A stretch of 64,000 nt of DNA from Pseudarthrobacter sulfonivorans (GCF_024391045.1 NZ_JANFCZ010000022.1:1-64000), one strand, 5' to 3'. Numbered from the stretch's first letter, positions 15,465 to 25,160 are shown. Notes: generated by a model not told the origin, from the sequence alone. A program made the numbers and translations.

Positions 15465-18400
15465 ATGGCAGCCGGACCCAACGCGGGGTTAGACGGACCC
15501 GCATCTGATGCAATGCTGAAGCTGGGCCGTTTTTTCACGAAATGGGACCAGACCGACGACGGCAGGGCCGTGTTCCGGGAAGGCGGCCGCCAAGGCGACA
15601 TCTTCTACCGGGACCGCTGGAGCCACGACAAAGTGGTCCGCTCCACGCACGGGGTGAACTGCACCGGCTCCTGCTCCTGGAAGGTGTACGTCAAGGACGG
15701 CATCATCACATGGGAATCCCAGCAGACCGATTACCCCTCGGTGGGCCCCGACAGTCCTGAATATGAACCTAGAGGCTGCCCCCGAGGGGCAGCTTTTTCG
15801 TGGTACACGTACTCACCCACGCGGGTCCGTTTCCCGTATGCCCGCGGAGTGCTGGTGGAGATGTACCGGGAGGCCAAGGCCCGGCTCGGTGACCCGGTGC
15901 TCGCCTTCGCGGAGATCGCGGCTGACCCGGAAAAGCGCCGCCGCTACCAGCAGGCCCGCGGCAAGGGCGGCCTGGTCCGCGTCTCGTGGCAGGAAGCGAT
16001 CGAGATCGCCGCCGCCGCGCACGTGAACACCATCAAGACCTACGGGCCGGACCGGTGCGCCGGCTTCTCGCCCATTCCCGCGATGTCCATGGTCTCGCAC
16101 GCGGTCGGCACCCGCTTCATCCAACTCATCGGCGGCGTGATGACCTCCTTCTACGACTGGTACGCGGACCTCCCGGTGGCCAGCCCGCAGGTCTTCGGCG
16201 ACCAGACGGACGTCCCGGAATCGGGGGACTGGTGGGACGCGCGGTACCTCATGATGTGGGGCTCCAACGTCCCCGTCACGCGGACCCCGGACGCGCACTG
16301 GATGGCCGAAGTCCGGTACCGCGGCACCAAGGTGGTCACCGTCAGCCCCGACTACGCGGACAACACCAAGTTCGCCGACGAATGGCTTCCCGCCCAGGCC
16401 GGCACCGACGCCGCGCTCGCCATGGCCATGGGCCACGTGATGCTCAAGGAATTCTTCGTGGACCGCGAGGTCCCGTTCTTCACCGATTACGTGAAGCAGT
16501 ACACGGACCTGCCGTTCCTGGTCCGGCTGGTGAGGAACGACGACGGCGAGCTGACGCCGTCGAAATTCCTCACCGCCGCGGACGTCCCGGCGGAGTCCAG
16601 GGCTGAGGACGCGGCGTTCCGCACCGTGCTGTTCGACAAAAACACGGGAGGCCCCGCCGTCCCGAACGGTTCCATGGGGTTCCGTTACTCGGGCAGCGGC
16701 GAGGGCAAATGGAACCTTGATCTCGAGGGGATCGACCCTGCGTTGTCCTTGCGGGAAGTGTCGGGGGAAAGCGCCGAGATCCTGTTGCCCTGCTTCGAGC
16801 AGGCGGACGGCACGGGCAGCGTGCTCCGCCGCGGGGTGCCGGTGATCGAGGTGGAAGGCCAGCTGGTGACCACCGTCTTTGACCTGATGCTGGCCCAGTA
16901 CGGGGTGGGCCGGGAGGGGCTGCCGGGGGAGTGGGCTGCAGGCTACGACGATGTATCAACGCCGTACACCCCGGCGTGGCAGGAGGAAATCACGTCCGTT
17001 CCGGCACAGGCCTGCATCCGGGTGGCGCGTGAATTCGCCCGCAATGCCGAGGAATCCAAGGGCCGCTCCATGATCATCATGGGCGCGGGGATCTGCCAGT
17101 GGTTCCACGGTGACACCACCTACCGGGCCGTGCTGGCGTTGGTGATGCTGACCGGCTGCATGGGCCGCAACGGCGGAGGCTGGGCGCACTATGTGGGGCA
17201 GGAGAAGACCCGGCCGGTCACCGGCTGGCTGTCGCTCGCGAACGCCCTGGACTGGGCCCGGCCGCCGCGGACCATGATCGGCACCGGGTACTGGTACATG
17301 CACACGGACCAGTGGCGCCAGGACGGCTACTCGGCCGATGCCCTGAAATCCCCGCTCTCCACGGGCGCGCTGGACGGGCTGCACACGGCCGACGCGATGG
17401 CGCAGTCCGCGAGGCTCGGCTGGATGCCGTTCTACCCGCAGTTCGACTGCAACCCGCTGGACCTCGCGGACGAGGCGGAAGCCGCCGTCGCCGCCGGTTC
17501 CGCGAAGGACACCCCCAGTTACATTGCGGATGCCCTCAAGAACCGCACCCTGAACCCGGCCATCGAGGACGTGGACGCCCCGGAGAACTGGCCGCGGACC
17601 CTGGTGCTCTGGCGCTCCAACCTGTTCGGCTCCTCCGCCAAAGGCAACGAGTACTTCCTGCGGAACCTGCTGGGTACCCATAACAACGTCCTGGGCAAGG
17701 ACCACGCCGAAGGGCTCAAACCGAGGGACGTGAAATGGCATGAGCAGGCCCCGGAAGGAAAACTCGACCTGCTGGTCTCTGCAGACTTCCGGATGACCTC
17801 CACCACGCTGCTGTCCGACGTCGTGTTCCCCGCGGCCACCTGGTACGAGAAACACGACCTCTCCTCCACGGACATGCACCCGTTCGTGCACGCGTTCAGC
17901 CCGGCCATCGACCCGCCGTGGGAGACCAAGACGGACTTCGACGCCTTCCACCTGCTGGCGCGCGAGTTCTCCCGGCTGGCCAAAACCCACCTCGGCGTCC
18001 GCCGGGACCTGGTCAGTGTGCCGCTGCAGCACGATACCCCCGGCCAGCTCGCCCAGCCCGGCGGGATCGTGCGGGACTGGCGGCAGACGGGCATCCCGGC
18101 CGTGCCGGGGCAGAACATGCCGGTCTTTTCCGTGGTGGAGCGGGACTATACGGCCATCGCGGACAAGCTAGCCGCCGTCGGGCCCCTGGCCGACAAGCTG
18201 GGCTTCACCGTCAAGAACGTCACCTACAAGCTCGCCGGACCGTTGGACCGGCTCAGCCGCTCCAACGGGGTGATGCTCGGCGGGGCCGCGGACGGCAGGC
18301 CGGCGATCGACACGGATGCGAAGATGGCCGAGGCAATCCTGGCGTTCTCCGGAACCACCAACGGTGCACTGTCCGTCCAGGGCTTCAAGGATCTGGAGGT

Positions 18401-19175
18401 CCGCACCGGCCGGAAGCTGGTGGACCTGTCCGAAGGCTCCGAGGAAAAGTTCATCACCTTCGCCCAGACCCAGGCCGGGCCGGTGCCGGTGATCACCTCG
18501 CCGGAATGGTCCGGCTCGGAAACCGGCGGCCGCCGCTACGCCCCGTTCACCATCAACATCGAACGGCTCAAGCCCTTCCACACCCTGACCGGACGGATGC
18601 ATTTCTTCCTCGACCACGACTGGATGACGGACATCGGCGAGGGCCTTCCGATTTACCGGCCGCCGCTGGACATGCACCAACTCTTCGGCGAGCCCAAGCT
18701 CGGCGGGGACGGGCAGCTCGAAGTAGTGGTCCGGTACCTTACCCCGCACTCGAAGTGGTCCATCCACTCCGAATACCAGGACAACCTGCTGATGCTTTCG
18801 CTGTCCCGCGGCGGGCCCACGGTCTGGATGAGCCCGGCCGACGCCGAGTCCATCAAGGTCAGGGACAACGACTGGGTGGAGTGCGTGAACATCAACGGCG
18901 TCCTGGTGGCCCGGGCCATCGTCAGCCACCGGATGCCCGCCGGGGTGGTGTACGTCCACCACGCCCAGGAGCGCACCATCGACGTGCCGAAGTCCGAAGC
19001 CACGGGCAGGCGCGGCGGCATCCACAATTCGGTCACCCGGCTGCTGGTGAAACCCTCGCACCTGATCGGCGGCTATGCCCAGCTGGCCTACGCGTTCAAC
19101 TACCTTGGCCCCACCGGGAACCAGCGCGACATGGTTGCCACGGTCCGCCGTCGTTCCCAGGAGGTGCAGTACTGA
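15465..19175 (+). CDS. narG: Respiratory nitrate reductase alpha subunit (molybdopterin)
   Basis: 1236 aa from the ATG at 15,465; a GTG nine bases upstream is equally possible because no clear ribosome site is seen. The FS0 cluster motif HGVNCTGSCSW begins at His62. Other NarG hallmarks are YEPRGCPRGAAFSWY, SVGPDSPEYEP and the long molybdopterin guanine dinucleotide domains. It reduces nitrate to nitrite on the cytoplasmic side of the membrane-bound NarGHI complex. It overlaps narH by 1 bp. About 310 bp into the gene, rare codons (CCT AGA, CGA GGG GCA) form a terminator-like hairpin at 15,775-15,798. Confidence 0.97.
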   Translation: MAAGPNAGLDGPASDAMLKLGRFFTKWDQTDDGRAVFREGGRQGDIFYRDRWSHDKVVRSTHGVNCTGSCSWKVYVKDGIITWESQQTDYPSVGPDSPEYEPRGCPRGAAFSWYTYSPTRVRFPYARGVLVEMYREAKARLGDPVLAFAEIAADPEKRRRYQQARGKGGLVRVSWQEAIEIAAAAHVNTIKTYGPDRCAGFSPIPAMSMVSHAVGTRFIQLIGGVMTSFYDWYADLPVASPQVFGDQTDVPESGDWWDARYLMMWGSNVPVTRTPDAHWMAEVRYRGTKVVTVSPDYADNTKFADEWLPAQAGTDAALAMAMGHVMLKEFFVDREVPFFTDYVKQYTDLPFLVRLVRNDDGELTPSKFLTAADVPAESRAEDAAFRTVLFDKNTGGPAVPNGSMGFRYSGSGEGKWNLDLEGIDPALSLREVSGESAEILLPCFEQADGTGSVLRRGVPVIEVEGQLVTTVFDLMLAQYGVGREGLPGEWAAGYDDVSTPYTPAWQEEITSVPAQACIRVAREFARNAEESKGRSMIIMGAGICQWFHGDTTYRAVLALVMLTGCMGRNGGGWAHYVGQEKTRPVTGWLSLANALDWARPPRTMIGTGYWYMHTDQWRQDGYSADALKSPLSTGALDGLHTADAMAQSARLGWMPFYPQFDCNPLDLADEAEAAVAAGSAKDTPSYIADALKNRTLNPAIEDVDAPENWPRTLVLWRSNLFGSSAKGNEYFLRNLLGTHNNVLGKDHAEGLKPRDVKWHEQAPEGKLDLLVSADFRMTSTTLLSDVVFPAATWYEKHDLSSTDMHPFVHAFSPAIDPPWETKTDFDAFHLLAREFSRLAKTHLGVRRDLVSVPLQHDTPGQLAQPGGIVRDWRQTGIPAVPGQNMPVFSVVERDYTAIADKLAAVGPLADKLGFTVKNVTYKLAGPLDRLSRSNGVMLGGAADGRPAIDTDAKMAEAILAFSGTTNGALSVQGFKDLEVRTGRKLVDLSEGSEEKFITFAQTQAGPVPVITSPEWSGSETGGRRYAPFTINIERLKPFHTLTGRMHFFLDHDWMTDIGEGLPIYRPPLDMHQLFGEPKLGGDGQLEVVVRYLTPHSKWSIHSEYQDNLLMLSLSRGGPTVWMSPADAESIKVRDNDWVECVNINGVLVARAIVSHRMPAGVVYVHHAQERTIDVPKSEATGRRGGIHNSVTRLLVKPSHLIGGYAQLAYAFNYLGPTGNQRDMVATVRRRSQEVQY
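15775..15798 (+). terminator. Intragenic terminator-like hairpin in narG
   Basis: GCTGCCCC (15,775-15,782) pairs perfectly with GGGGCAGC (15,786-15,793) around a CGA triloop, followed directly by TTTTT. This has the form of an intrinsic terminator but lies within the codons for the conserved GCPRGAAF segment of NarG, on the sense strand. It could attenuate nar transcription, slow ribosomes or be coincidental. Confidence 0.55.
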
Positions 19176-20869
19176 TGCGTGTTATGGCTCAAATGGGCAT
19201 GGTCATGAACCTGGACAAATGCATCGGCTGCCACACCTGCTCCGTGACCTGCAAGCAGGCCTGGACCAACCGTGCCGGCACCGAATATGTCTGGTTCAAC
19301 AACGTGGAGACCCGGCCGGGGCAGGGTTATCCCCGCCGGTACGAGGACCAGGAGAAGTGGCACGGCGGCTGGGAGCTGAACAAGCGCGGCAAGCTGGTCC
19401 TCAAGGCCGGCGGCCGGGTCAAGAAGCTCTTCGGGATCTTCGCCAGCCCGGTCCAGCCGGAGCTCAAGGACTACTACGAGCCTTGGACCTACGACTACAA
19501 GACGCTGATCGACGCACCCCTGGGGGATGACTTCCCGGTGGCCCGGCCCAAGTCCCTGATTACGGGGGAGGACACCAAGATCACCTGGTCCGCGAACTGG
19601 GACGATGACCTGGGCGGTTCCACCGAGCACGGCCACCTGGACCCGATCGTGGAGAAGGTCCGGCGCGAATCCGAGGACAAGATCAAGTTCGCGTACGAGC
19701 AGACGTTTATGTTCTACCTGCCGCGGATCTGCGAGCACTGCCTGAACCCGTCCTGCATGGCGTCCTGCCCTTCCGGCGCGATCTACAAACGTGTGGAGGA
19801 CGGGATTGTCCTGGTGGACCAGGACAAGTGCCGCGGCTGGAGGCAGTGCGTGACCGGCTGCCCGTACAAGAAGATCTACTTCAACCACAAGACCGGCAAG
19901 GCCGAGAAGTGCACCTTCTGCTACCCCCGCGTGGAGGTGGGGCTCCCCACGGTCTGCTCCGAGACCTGCGTGGGCCGGCTGCGGTACCTGGGGCTGTTCC
20001 TGTACGACGCCGACGCCGTCACCGCGGCCGCCTCGGTCACGGATCCGAAGGAACTCTACGACGCCCAGATGGACGTGCTGCTGGACCCGAACGATCCCGC
20101 CGTCCAGGCTGAAGCCCGCGCCCAGGGCATCCCGGAGGACTGGATCGACGCTGCCCGGCGCTCGCCGGTGTACGCCCTGGCCAAGGTGTACAAGGTGGCC
20201 CTGCCGCTGCACCCGGAGTACCGGACCATGCCGATGGTCTGGTACGTGCCGCCGCTCTCACCCGTGGTGGACCTGTTGCGGGACCAGGGGCACGACGGCG
20301 AGGATCACCGCAATCTGTTCGGCGCCATTGACGCGCTGCGCATCCCGGTGGAATACCTCGCCGAACTTTTCACCGCCGGGGACACGGACCGGGTCACCGC
20401 GGTGCTGCGCAAACTCGCGGCCATGCGCTCCTTCATGCGCGGCATCAGCCTGGGCAACGATCCCGACGACTCCATCCCGGAAACCGTGGGCATGGACAGC
20501 CAGACGATGTACGAGATGTACCGGCTGATGGCCATCGCCAAATACGACGAACGCTACGTGATTCCCAAAGCCCATGTGGAACAGGCGCATGACCTGGAAG
20601 AGATGGGCTGTTCGCTGGATTTCGACGGCGGACCGGGCATGCAGGACTCCTCCCCGTTCGGCGAGGCCAGCGGCAGGCCCGTCCCGGTGGCGGTGGAAAC
20701 GTTCCACGCCCTCCGGGACCGGCAGACCACGGACGAGATGGGGTCCGGGACCGGCCTCAGCGGGCGGGTCAACCTTCTGAACTGGGACGGCCGCGGGGCG
20801 CCGCCCGGGCTCTTTCCGGAGCGGTCGCACCCCGCCCCCGGTCCGTCGGCTGACGGCGAGCAGCCGTGA
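19175..20869 (+). CDS. narH: Respiratory nitrate reductase beta subunit (iron-sulfur)
   Basis: 564 aa, starting MRVMAQMGMVMNLDKC with GGAGG upstream. Four cysteine groups bind Fe-S clusters: CIGCHTCSVTC; CEHCLNPSCMASC; CRGWRQCVTGC, where Trp replaces a Cys as expected for the [3Fe-4S] cluster; and CTFCYPRVEVGLPTVCSETC. It relays electrons from NarI haems to NarG. The start codon shares a base with the narG stop and the 3' end overlaps narJ, so narGHJ are translationally linked. An open frame continues upstream, but it is only out-of-frame overlap with narG. Confidence 0.97.
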   Translation: MRVMAQMGMVMNLDKCIGCHTCSVTCKQAWTNRAGTEYVWFNNVETRPGQGYPRRYEDQEKWHGGWELNKRGKLVLKAGGRVKKLFGIFASPVQPELKDYYEPWTYDYKTLIDAPLGDDFPVARPKSLITGEDTKITWSANWDDDLGGSTEHGHLDPIVEKVRRESEDKIKFAYEQTFMFYLPRICEHCLNPSCMASCPSGAIYKRVEDGIVLVDQDKCRGWRQCVTGCPYKKIYFNHKTGKAEKCTFCYPRVEVGLPTVCSETCVGRLRYLGLFLYDADAVTAAASVTDPKELYDAQMDVLLDPNDPAVQAEARAQGIPEDWIDAARRSPVYALAKVYKVALPLHPEYRTMPMVWYVPPLSPVVDLLRDQGHDGEDHRNLFGAIDALRIPVEYLAELFTAGDTDRVTAVLRKLAAMRSFMRGISLGNDPDDSIPETVGMDSQTMYEMYRLMAIAKYDERYVIPKAHVEQAHDLEEMGCSLDFDGGPGMQDSSPFGEASGRPVPVAVETFHALRDRQTTDEMGSGTGLSGRVNLLNWDGRGAPPGLFPERSHPAPGPSADGEQP

Positions 20870-21486
20870 GCCGGCGCGATCAGGTGGTCTACCTGGCCGC
20901 CGCCTGGTGCCTGTCGTACCCCGACGCCGACCTGCTGGACAAAGTGCCGCTGATGCGGGCCGCCTTGGCTGAGTTTGCCGGCGCGGTCCAGGACTTTGCC
21001 GAGGTCCTGGACCTGCTTGAATCCTCGGAGCCTATGGACCTCCAGGCCCACTACGTGCGCGAGTTCGACCTGGGCCGGCGCCACGCACTGCACCTGAGCT
21101 ACTGGACGGACGGCGACACCAGGCGCCGCGGCGAAGTCCTGGGCAACTTCAAAAAGGCCTACCGGCACAGCGACATCCTGGTGGACACCCAGGGGGAGCT
21201 GCCGGACTACCTGCCCATGGTCCTCGAATACGCCGCCCGCGTGGACATGGAGGCGGGCCGGGAGCTCCTCATCCGATACCGGGCCAGCCTGGAGATGCTG
21301 AGGTTTGGCCTGCTGCGCGACGACCTGCCGCATGCACGGATCCTGCAGGCCATCTGCGCCACGCTGCCGGGGAAATCGCCGGCGGATGAACAGGCCGTGA
21401 TGCGGATGGCCGGTTACGGGCCGCCCACTGAAGCCGTTGGGCTAGACCCCTACGATCCCCGCCTGCTGCCCGTGAAAGGGGCCTGA
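20866..21486 (+). CDS. narJ: Nitrate reductase assembly chaperone
   Basis: 206 aa with a GTG start overlapping the narH stop by 4 bp. The all-helical sequence includes the NarJ/TorD-family signature YVREFDLGRRHALHLSYW with the following DTRRRGEVL segment. NarJ helps insert the molybdenum cofactor and mature the NarGH subcomplex before it joins NarI, and is not part of the final enzyme. Its position between narH and narI is the canonical order. Confidence 0.95.
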   Translation: MSRRDQVVYLAAAWCLSYPDADLLDKVPLMRAALAEFAGAVQDFAEVLDLLESSEPMDLQAHYVREFDLGRRHALHLSYWTDGDTRRRGEVLGNFKKAYRHSDILVDTQGELPDYLPMVLEYAARVDMEAGRELLIRYRASLEMLRFGLLRDDLPHARILQAICATLPGKSPADEQAVMRMAGYGPPTEAVGLDPYDPRLLPVKGA

Positions 21487-21488
21487 CC

Positions 21489-22340
21489 ATGCTGACCTTC
21501 GAGAACGGGCCCGGAGCCGCCGTCGCACTGTCCCCCTGGGACATCCTGCTGTGGGGCGTCCTGCCGTACGTCATGGTGGTGGTGCTGGTTGGCGGCAGTA
21601 TTTGGCGGTACAAGTACGACCAGTTTGGCTGGACCACCAGATCGTCGCAGCTGTATGAGTCCCGCCTCCTGCGGATCGCGTCCCCGTTGTTCCACTTCGG
21701 TCTGCTGGCGGTCATCGCAGGCCACTTCTTCGGCCTGGTCATCCCGATGGCCTGGACGCAGGCCGTGGGCATGAGCCAGGAGTTTTACCATTTCAATGCC
21801 TTGCTGGTGGGTGGCATCGCCGGAGTGGGGACGCTCGGCGGCATCCTGCTGCTCATCTACCGCCGCCGCACCACGGGGCCGGTTTTTATGGCCACCACCA
21901 GGAACGACAAGACCATGTATGTGGTGCTCACCGCGGCTATCCTGTTCGGCCTGTGGACCACCCTGGCCAGTGTTCTTGAGGGCGAACACGGGCACAACTA
22001 CCGCGAAACCGTGGCCCCGTGGTTCCGTTCCCTGTTCATCTTCCAGCCGGATATCGCGGCCATGGCGTCCGCCCCGTTCTCCTTCCACCTGCACACGCTG
22101 GTGGGCATGGCGTTGTTCGTGCTCTGGCCCTTCACCCGGCTGGTCCACGCCTTCACGGCACCGCTGCACTACCTGTTCCGGCCCTACATCGTTTACCGGT
22201 CGAGGGACCGGGACCGCCGGGTCTCGCAGCCAAAGCGCAAGGAAACCGCGGGGACCTCAGCCGCACGCACCACCGGGACTGCGGCACGGCGCGGGTGGTC
22301 CGCCGTCGGAACCCATGACAGGGACACCCGGAACCGCTAG
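21489..22340 (+). CDS. narI: Respiratory nitrate reductase gamma subunit (cytochrome b)
   Basis: 283 aa. Five transmembrane helices carry the conserved haem-ligand histidines, for example in FHFGLLAVIAGHFFG and LHTLVGMALFVLWPFTRLVHAF. It anchors NarGH in the membrane and oxidises menaquinol. The end of the last helix is followed by about 60 extra residues rich in Arg, Thr and Ala (RSRDRDRRVSQPKRKETAG onward), making the protein longer than the usual 225-245 aa. The tail is basic and likely cytoplasmic. Confidence 0.95.
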   Translation: MLTFENGPGAAVALSPWDILLWGVLPYVMVVVLVGGSIWRYKYDQFGWTTRSSQLYESRLLRIASPLFHFGLLAVIAGHFFGLVIPMAWTQAVGMSQEFYHFNALLVGGIAGVGTLGGILLLIYRRRTTGPVFMATTRNDKTMYVVLTAAILFGLWTTLASVLEGEHGHNYRETVAPWFRSLFIFQPDIAAMASAPFSFHLHTLVGMALFVLWPFTRLVHAFTAPLHYLFRPYIVYRSRDRDRRVSQPKRKETAGTSAARTTGTAARRGWSAVGTHDRDTRNR

Positions 22341-22376
22341 CGAAACCAGGACGAAAAGTAGGGAAGGGGGAACGCC

Positions 22377-23618
22377 GTGGCCGGATCCGCCGCTGCAGCG
22401 CCAGCCGATTCAGCCCGGACGGCCACCGCCGGACGGACGCTCAACCTTGTGCTCGCAACCGCCGCCTCGGTGGTGGGCTTCTGGGCGTGGAACTCGGTGG
22501 CGACGCTGGGTTCGTTCTACACCCAGAACCTCCACCTCAACCCCGCCGCCACCGGGGTGCTGGTGGCCATGCCTGTGTTTGTCGGCTCGCTCGGCAGGAT
22601 CGTCGTCGGCACGTTGACGGACAAGTACGGCGGCCGGGCGATGTTCACCTTTGTGCTGCTCGCCTCCATCCTGCCCATCCTCCTGGTCTCCGTCGGCGGA
22701 CTTCTCAGCTCCTTCGCGCTGGTGCTCGGCGCCGGCCTGATTCTGGGCGTCGCGGGTACTGTCTTCGCCGTCGGGATTCCCTTCGTGAGCGCCTGGTACG
22801 AGCCGTCCCGGCGGGGCTTCGCCACCGGCGTGTTCGGTGCCGGGATGGGCGGCACAGCCCTCGCGGCCTTCCTCAACCCGCGGCTGGTTGCCGGCATCGG
22901 GTACTTCCCCACGCACCTGCTGATCGCCGCGGTCCTGCTGGTAATGGCGGCCCTGGTGTGGTTCCTGATGAAGGAGTCACCGGGCTGGACCCGCAACAAC
23001 GCCCCGGTGCTGCCCAAGCTGCTGGATGCGGCCAGGACGCCGGTCACGTGGAAGATGTGTTTCCTCTACGCGGTGGTCTTCGGCGGCTTCGTTTCGTTCG
23101 CCACGTACCTGCCCACCTACCTGCGGGACGTGTACAGCTTTGACCCCAGCGGCGCCGGGGCCCGCACCGCCGGCTTCGCGCTGGCGGCCGTGCTGGCACG
23201 GCCGGTGGGCGGCGTCCTCGCCGACAAAATCGGGTCCAAGCCGGTAGTTCTCGCTTCACTGGCGGGGGTGGCGGTGCTCGCCTGGGTGGTTAACCTGCAG
23301 CCCGACGGCGAAGTCCCCGCCGGCCTGACCTTCGTGGCCATGGCCGCAGCGCTCGGCTTGGGAACCGGCGGCGTGTTCGCGTGGGTGGGCGTCCTGGCCC
23401 CGCCCGGCAAAGTGGGCAGCGTCAGCGGCGTGGTCAGCGCGGCCGGGGGCCTGGGCGGCTACTTCCCGCCGCTCGTGATGGGCGCCACGTACGACGCCGC
23501 AACCCGCAGCTACTCCATCGGACTGCTGCTCCTGGTTGCCACCGCCCTGGTGGCCTTTGCGTTCACCGCGCTGGTGCTCCGTGGTCCGTCGAAATCCGTC
23601 CAAACAGTGAAGGCCTGA
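22377..23618 (+). CDS. narK: NarK-family nitrate/nitrite transporter
   Basis: 413 aa with a GTG start after GGGAAGGGGG. Twelve hydrophobic helices and MFS motif DKYGGRAMFT near residue 82. The nitrate-signature-like glycine-rich segments GVAGTVFAVGIPF and GVFGAGMGGTALAAF fit the nitrate/nitrite porter family. It probably brings in nitrate or exports nitrite for NarGHI and is most likely co-transcribed with narGHJI (36 bp after narI). No nitrite reductase gene follows. Confidence 0.9.
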   Translation: MAGSAAAAPADSARTATAGRTLNLVLATAASVVGFWAWNSVATLGSFYTQNLHLNPAATGVLVAMPVFVGSLGRIVVGTLTDKYGGRAMFTFVLLASILPILLVSVGGLLSSFALVLGAGLILGVAGTVFAVGIPFVSAWYEPSRRGFATGVFGAGMGGTALAAFLNPRLVAGIGYFPTHLLIAAVLLVMAALVWFLMKESPGWTRNNAPVLPKLLDAARTPVTWKMCFLYAVVFGGFVSFATYLPTYLRDVYSFDPSGAGARTAGFALAAVLARPVGGVLADKIGSKPVVLASLAGVAVLAWVVNLQPDGEVPAGLTFVAMAAALGLGTGGVFAWVGVLAPPGKVGSVSGVVSAAGGLGGYFPPLVMGATYDAATRSYSIGLLLLVATALVAFAFTALVLRGPSKSVQTVKA

Positions 23619-23631
23619 GCCCCGCGGGCAC

Positions 23632-23973
23632 TCAGTTGGCCAGGACCACACCGATCCCGAGCAGGCCGAGAAAGACGCCCGCGAAGGCGGTCCACAGGAT
23701 GGCTGAGGTGTCGGCCTCAATACTTTCGTTGGCAACGCCATGAACCCGGGCCCGGTAGCGCCGGCGCTGGGTGAAGTAGATCGCCGCCGCGGCGCTTGCC
23801 GAAACAGCGAACAGCAGCAGGATGGGCAAGCCGTGGCGGGGGAGCCAGCGCATGAAGATGGCGCTGACGGTCACCAAGGCGAGCATAGTCCGGCCCCACG
23901 CCAGCGTGGTCCGTTCGGGCTGGAGCCCGGGATCCCCGTGCGGTGCCGGGTCCGGCACCCTGGTGCGGGCCAT
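23632..23973 (-). CDS. DUF202 membrane protein
   Basis: 113 aa. The sequence begins with the DUF202 motif (QPERTTLAWGRTMLALVTVSAIF) and has three hydrophobic helices ending at the C-terminus. The family is small, membrane-embedded and of unknown function. It lies 4 bp from another DUF202 protein on the same strand; tandem pairs of this kind are common. Confidence 0.88.
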   Translation of the reverse strand: MARTRVPDPAPHGDPGLQPERTTLAWGRTMLALVTVSAIFMRWLPRHGLPILLLFAVSASAAAAIYFTQRRRYRARVHGVANESIEADTSAILWTAFAGVFLGLLGIGVVLAN

Positions 23974-23977
23974 GGCG

Positions 23978-24409
23978 CTAACGCCAGAGGATAACGACGA
24001 GGACGACGGCGGCAGCCAACGCCCCGGCGCCGGCCAGCAGCGGCACGATGAGCGGCAGCGGGAGCGGAGTTTTGTTGCGCATGCTCCGTTCCACGCGGAG
24101 CCAGCGTCCTGCGGCGCCGGCGCTCAGCAGCATGCCGAGGAGCAGCAGAAGCACGGCGAGGATCTTCCGGACCGGCTCCAGGAAAAGGTCCGAGGTGAAA
24201 GCCTCGATGGCGATGCCGCCTGCCAGGAGCGCCAGCGCCGTGCGGATCCAGGCGAGGAAGGTCCGTTCGTTAGCGAGGGTGAAGCGCGGATCGGGTTCGG
24301 TGCCGCCGGGGAGCAGCCGTTCGGCTACCCGTCCGCGGGACGGCTGGGACGGCTGGGACGGCGGGGGCGCCGGCGGCACGGGACCGCTGGGCGGCTGGTT
24401 GCTGGACAC
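23978..24409 (-). CDS. DUF202/YidH-like membrane protein
   Basis: 143 aa. After a Pro/Ser-rich 35-residue N-terminus come FTLANERTFLAWIRTALALLAGGIA (DUF202 signature, split across a helix) and two further helices. It resembles E. coli YidH more than the downstream paralogue does. The two genes are almost certainly one transcript. No function is established. Confidence 0.88.
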   Translation of the reverse strand: MSSNQPPSGPVPPAPPPSQPSQPSRGRVAERLLPGGTEPDPRFTLANERTFLAWIRTALALLAGGIAIEAFTSDLFLEPVRKILAVLLLLLGMLLSAGAAGRWLRVERSMRNKTPLPLPLIVPLLAGAGALAAAVVLVVILWR

Positions 24410-24449
24410 GGGGTCAGTTTAGCTGCCGGGCAGCGGGGGTGCCGGGGCG

Positions 24450-24848
24450 TCAGCCGGCGTTACGGGGCGCGAACATGATCACGGCGACGCCCACCAGGCA
24501 GATCACGGACCCTGCAACGTCCCATCGGTCCGGCCGGAAACCGTCAAAGACCATGCCCCAGACGAGCGAGCCGGCCACGAACACGCCGCCGTAGGCCGCA
24601 AGGATCCTGCCGAAATGGGCGTCCGGCTGCAGCGTGGCAACGAAACCGTAAAGGCCGAGGGCAATGACGCCGAGTCCCGCCCACCACCAGTCCTTGCCTT
24701 CGCGGACTGCCTGCCACACAAGCCACGCCCCGCCGATTTCAGCCACCGCGGCGAGCACGAACAGCACAACCGTTTTGCCAATCGACACCGTCTCAGCAGG
24801 AATATTCACAGGTTCATCATGCCAGCCGGGGACGTTCCCCTCCTCCAC
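24450..24848 (-). CDS. YnfA/UPF0060 family membrane protein
   Basis: 132 aa with a GTG start; an alternative in-frame GTG at 24,809 gives a more typical 119-residue protein. Four transmembrane helices; [43 protein letters not shown] and [14 protein letters not shown] are characteristic of UPF0060. The family is distantly related to small multidrug resistance proteins, but transport has not been assigned. Confidence 0.85.
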   Translation of the reverse strand: MEEGNVPGWHDEPVNIPAETVSIGKTVVLFVLAAVAEIGGAWLVWQAVREGKDWWWAGLGVIALGLYGFVATLQPDAHFGRILAAYGGVFVAGSLVWGMVFDGFRPDRWDVAGSVICLVGVAVIMFAPRNAG

Positions 24849-24956
24849 GTCTGCGCCCCCTTAGACCCCGCTGGGCCTTCCGCTGCGGAAGTAATACCCT
24901 AAGAGCTACCGGGCGTTGCTCATTTCCGTGCTGCCCTGTTGCTAGAGAGGCACCCC

Positions 24957-25160
24957 ATGTCCGAGAAGCTCCATTTGACGCCTGACGACGAGTTTCCGGA
25001 TGATCTCTCAACCCTGCCTGACCAGGAGCTGCAGGTGTTGGACAGCCAAGTGCAGCGCCAGCTGGACTACGAGTATGTGGCCGAAGGCGAACCGCATCCC
25101 GAGACGGAGTTCAGGCACCACGACATCGACGAAGAGTTCCAGGAGCGCGACAACCGCTGA
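24957..25160 (+). CDS. Small acidic protein of unknown function
   Basis: 67 aa from the ATG at 24,957, with AGAGAGG six bases upstream. The sequence is strongly acidic and probably helical (LPDQELQVLDSQVQRQLDYEY), with an ending rich in His, Glu and Asp. No family is recognised. Proper ribosome-site spacing and an uninterrupted frame make it a likely real gene. Confidence 0.65.
   Translation: MSEKLHLTPDDEFPDDLSTLPDQELQVLDSQVQRQLDYEYVAEGEPHPETEFRHHDIDEEFQERDNR

Noticed and set aside
17918..19174. Upstream extension of the narH frame into narG
   Set aside because: Only out-of-frame overlap; narH begins at the ATG at 19,175 with a ribosome site.
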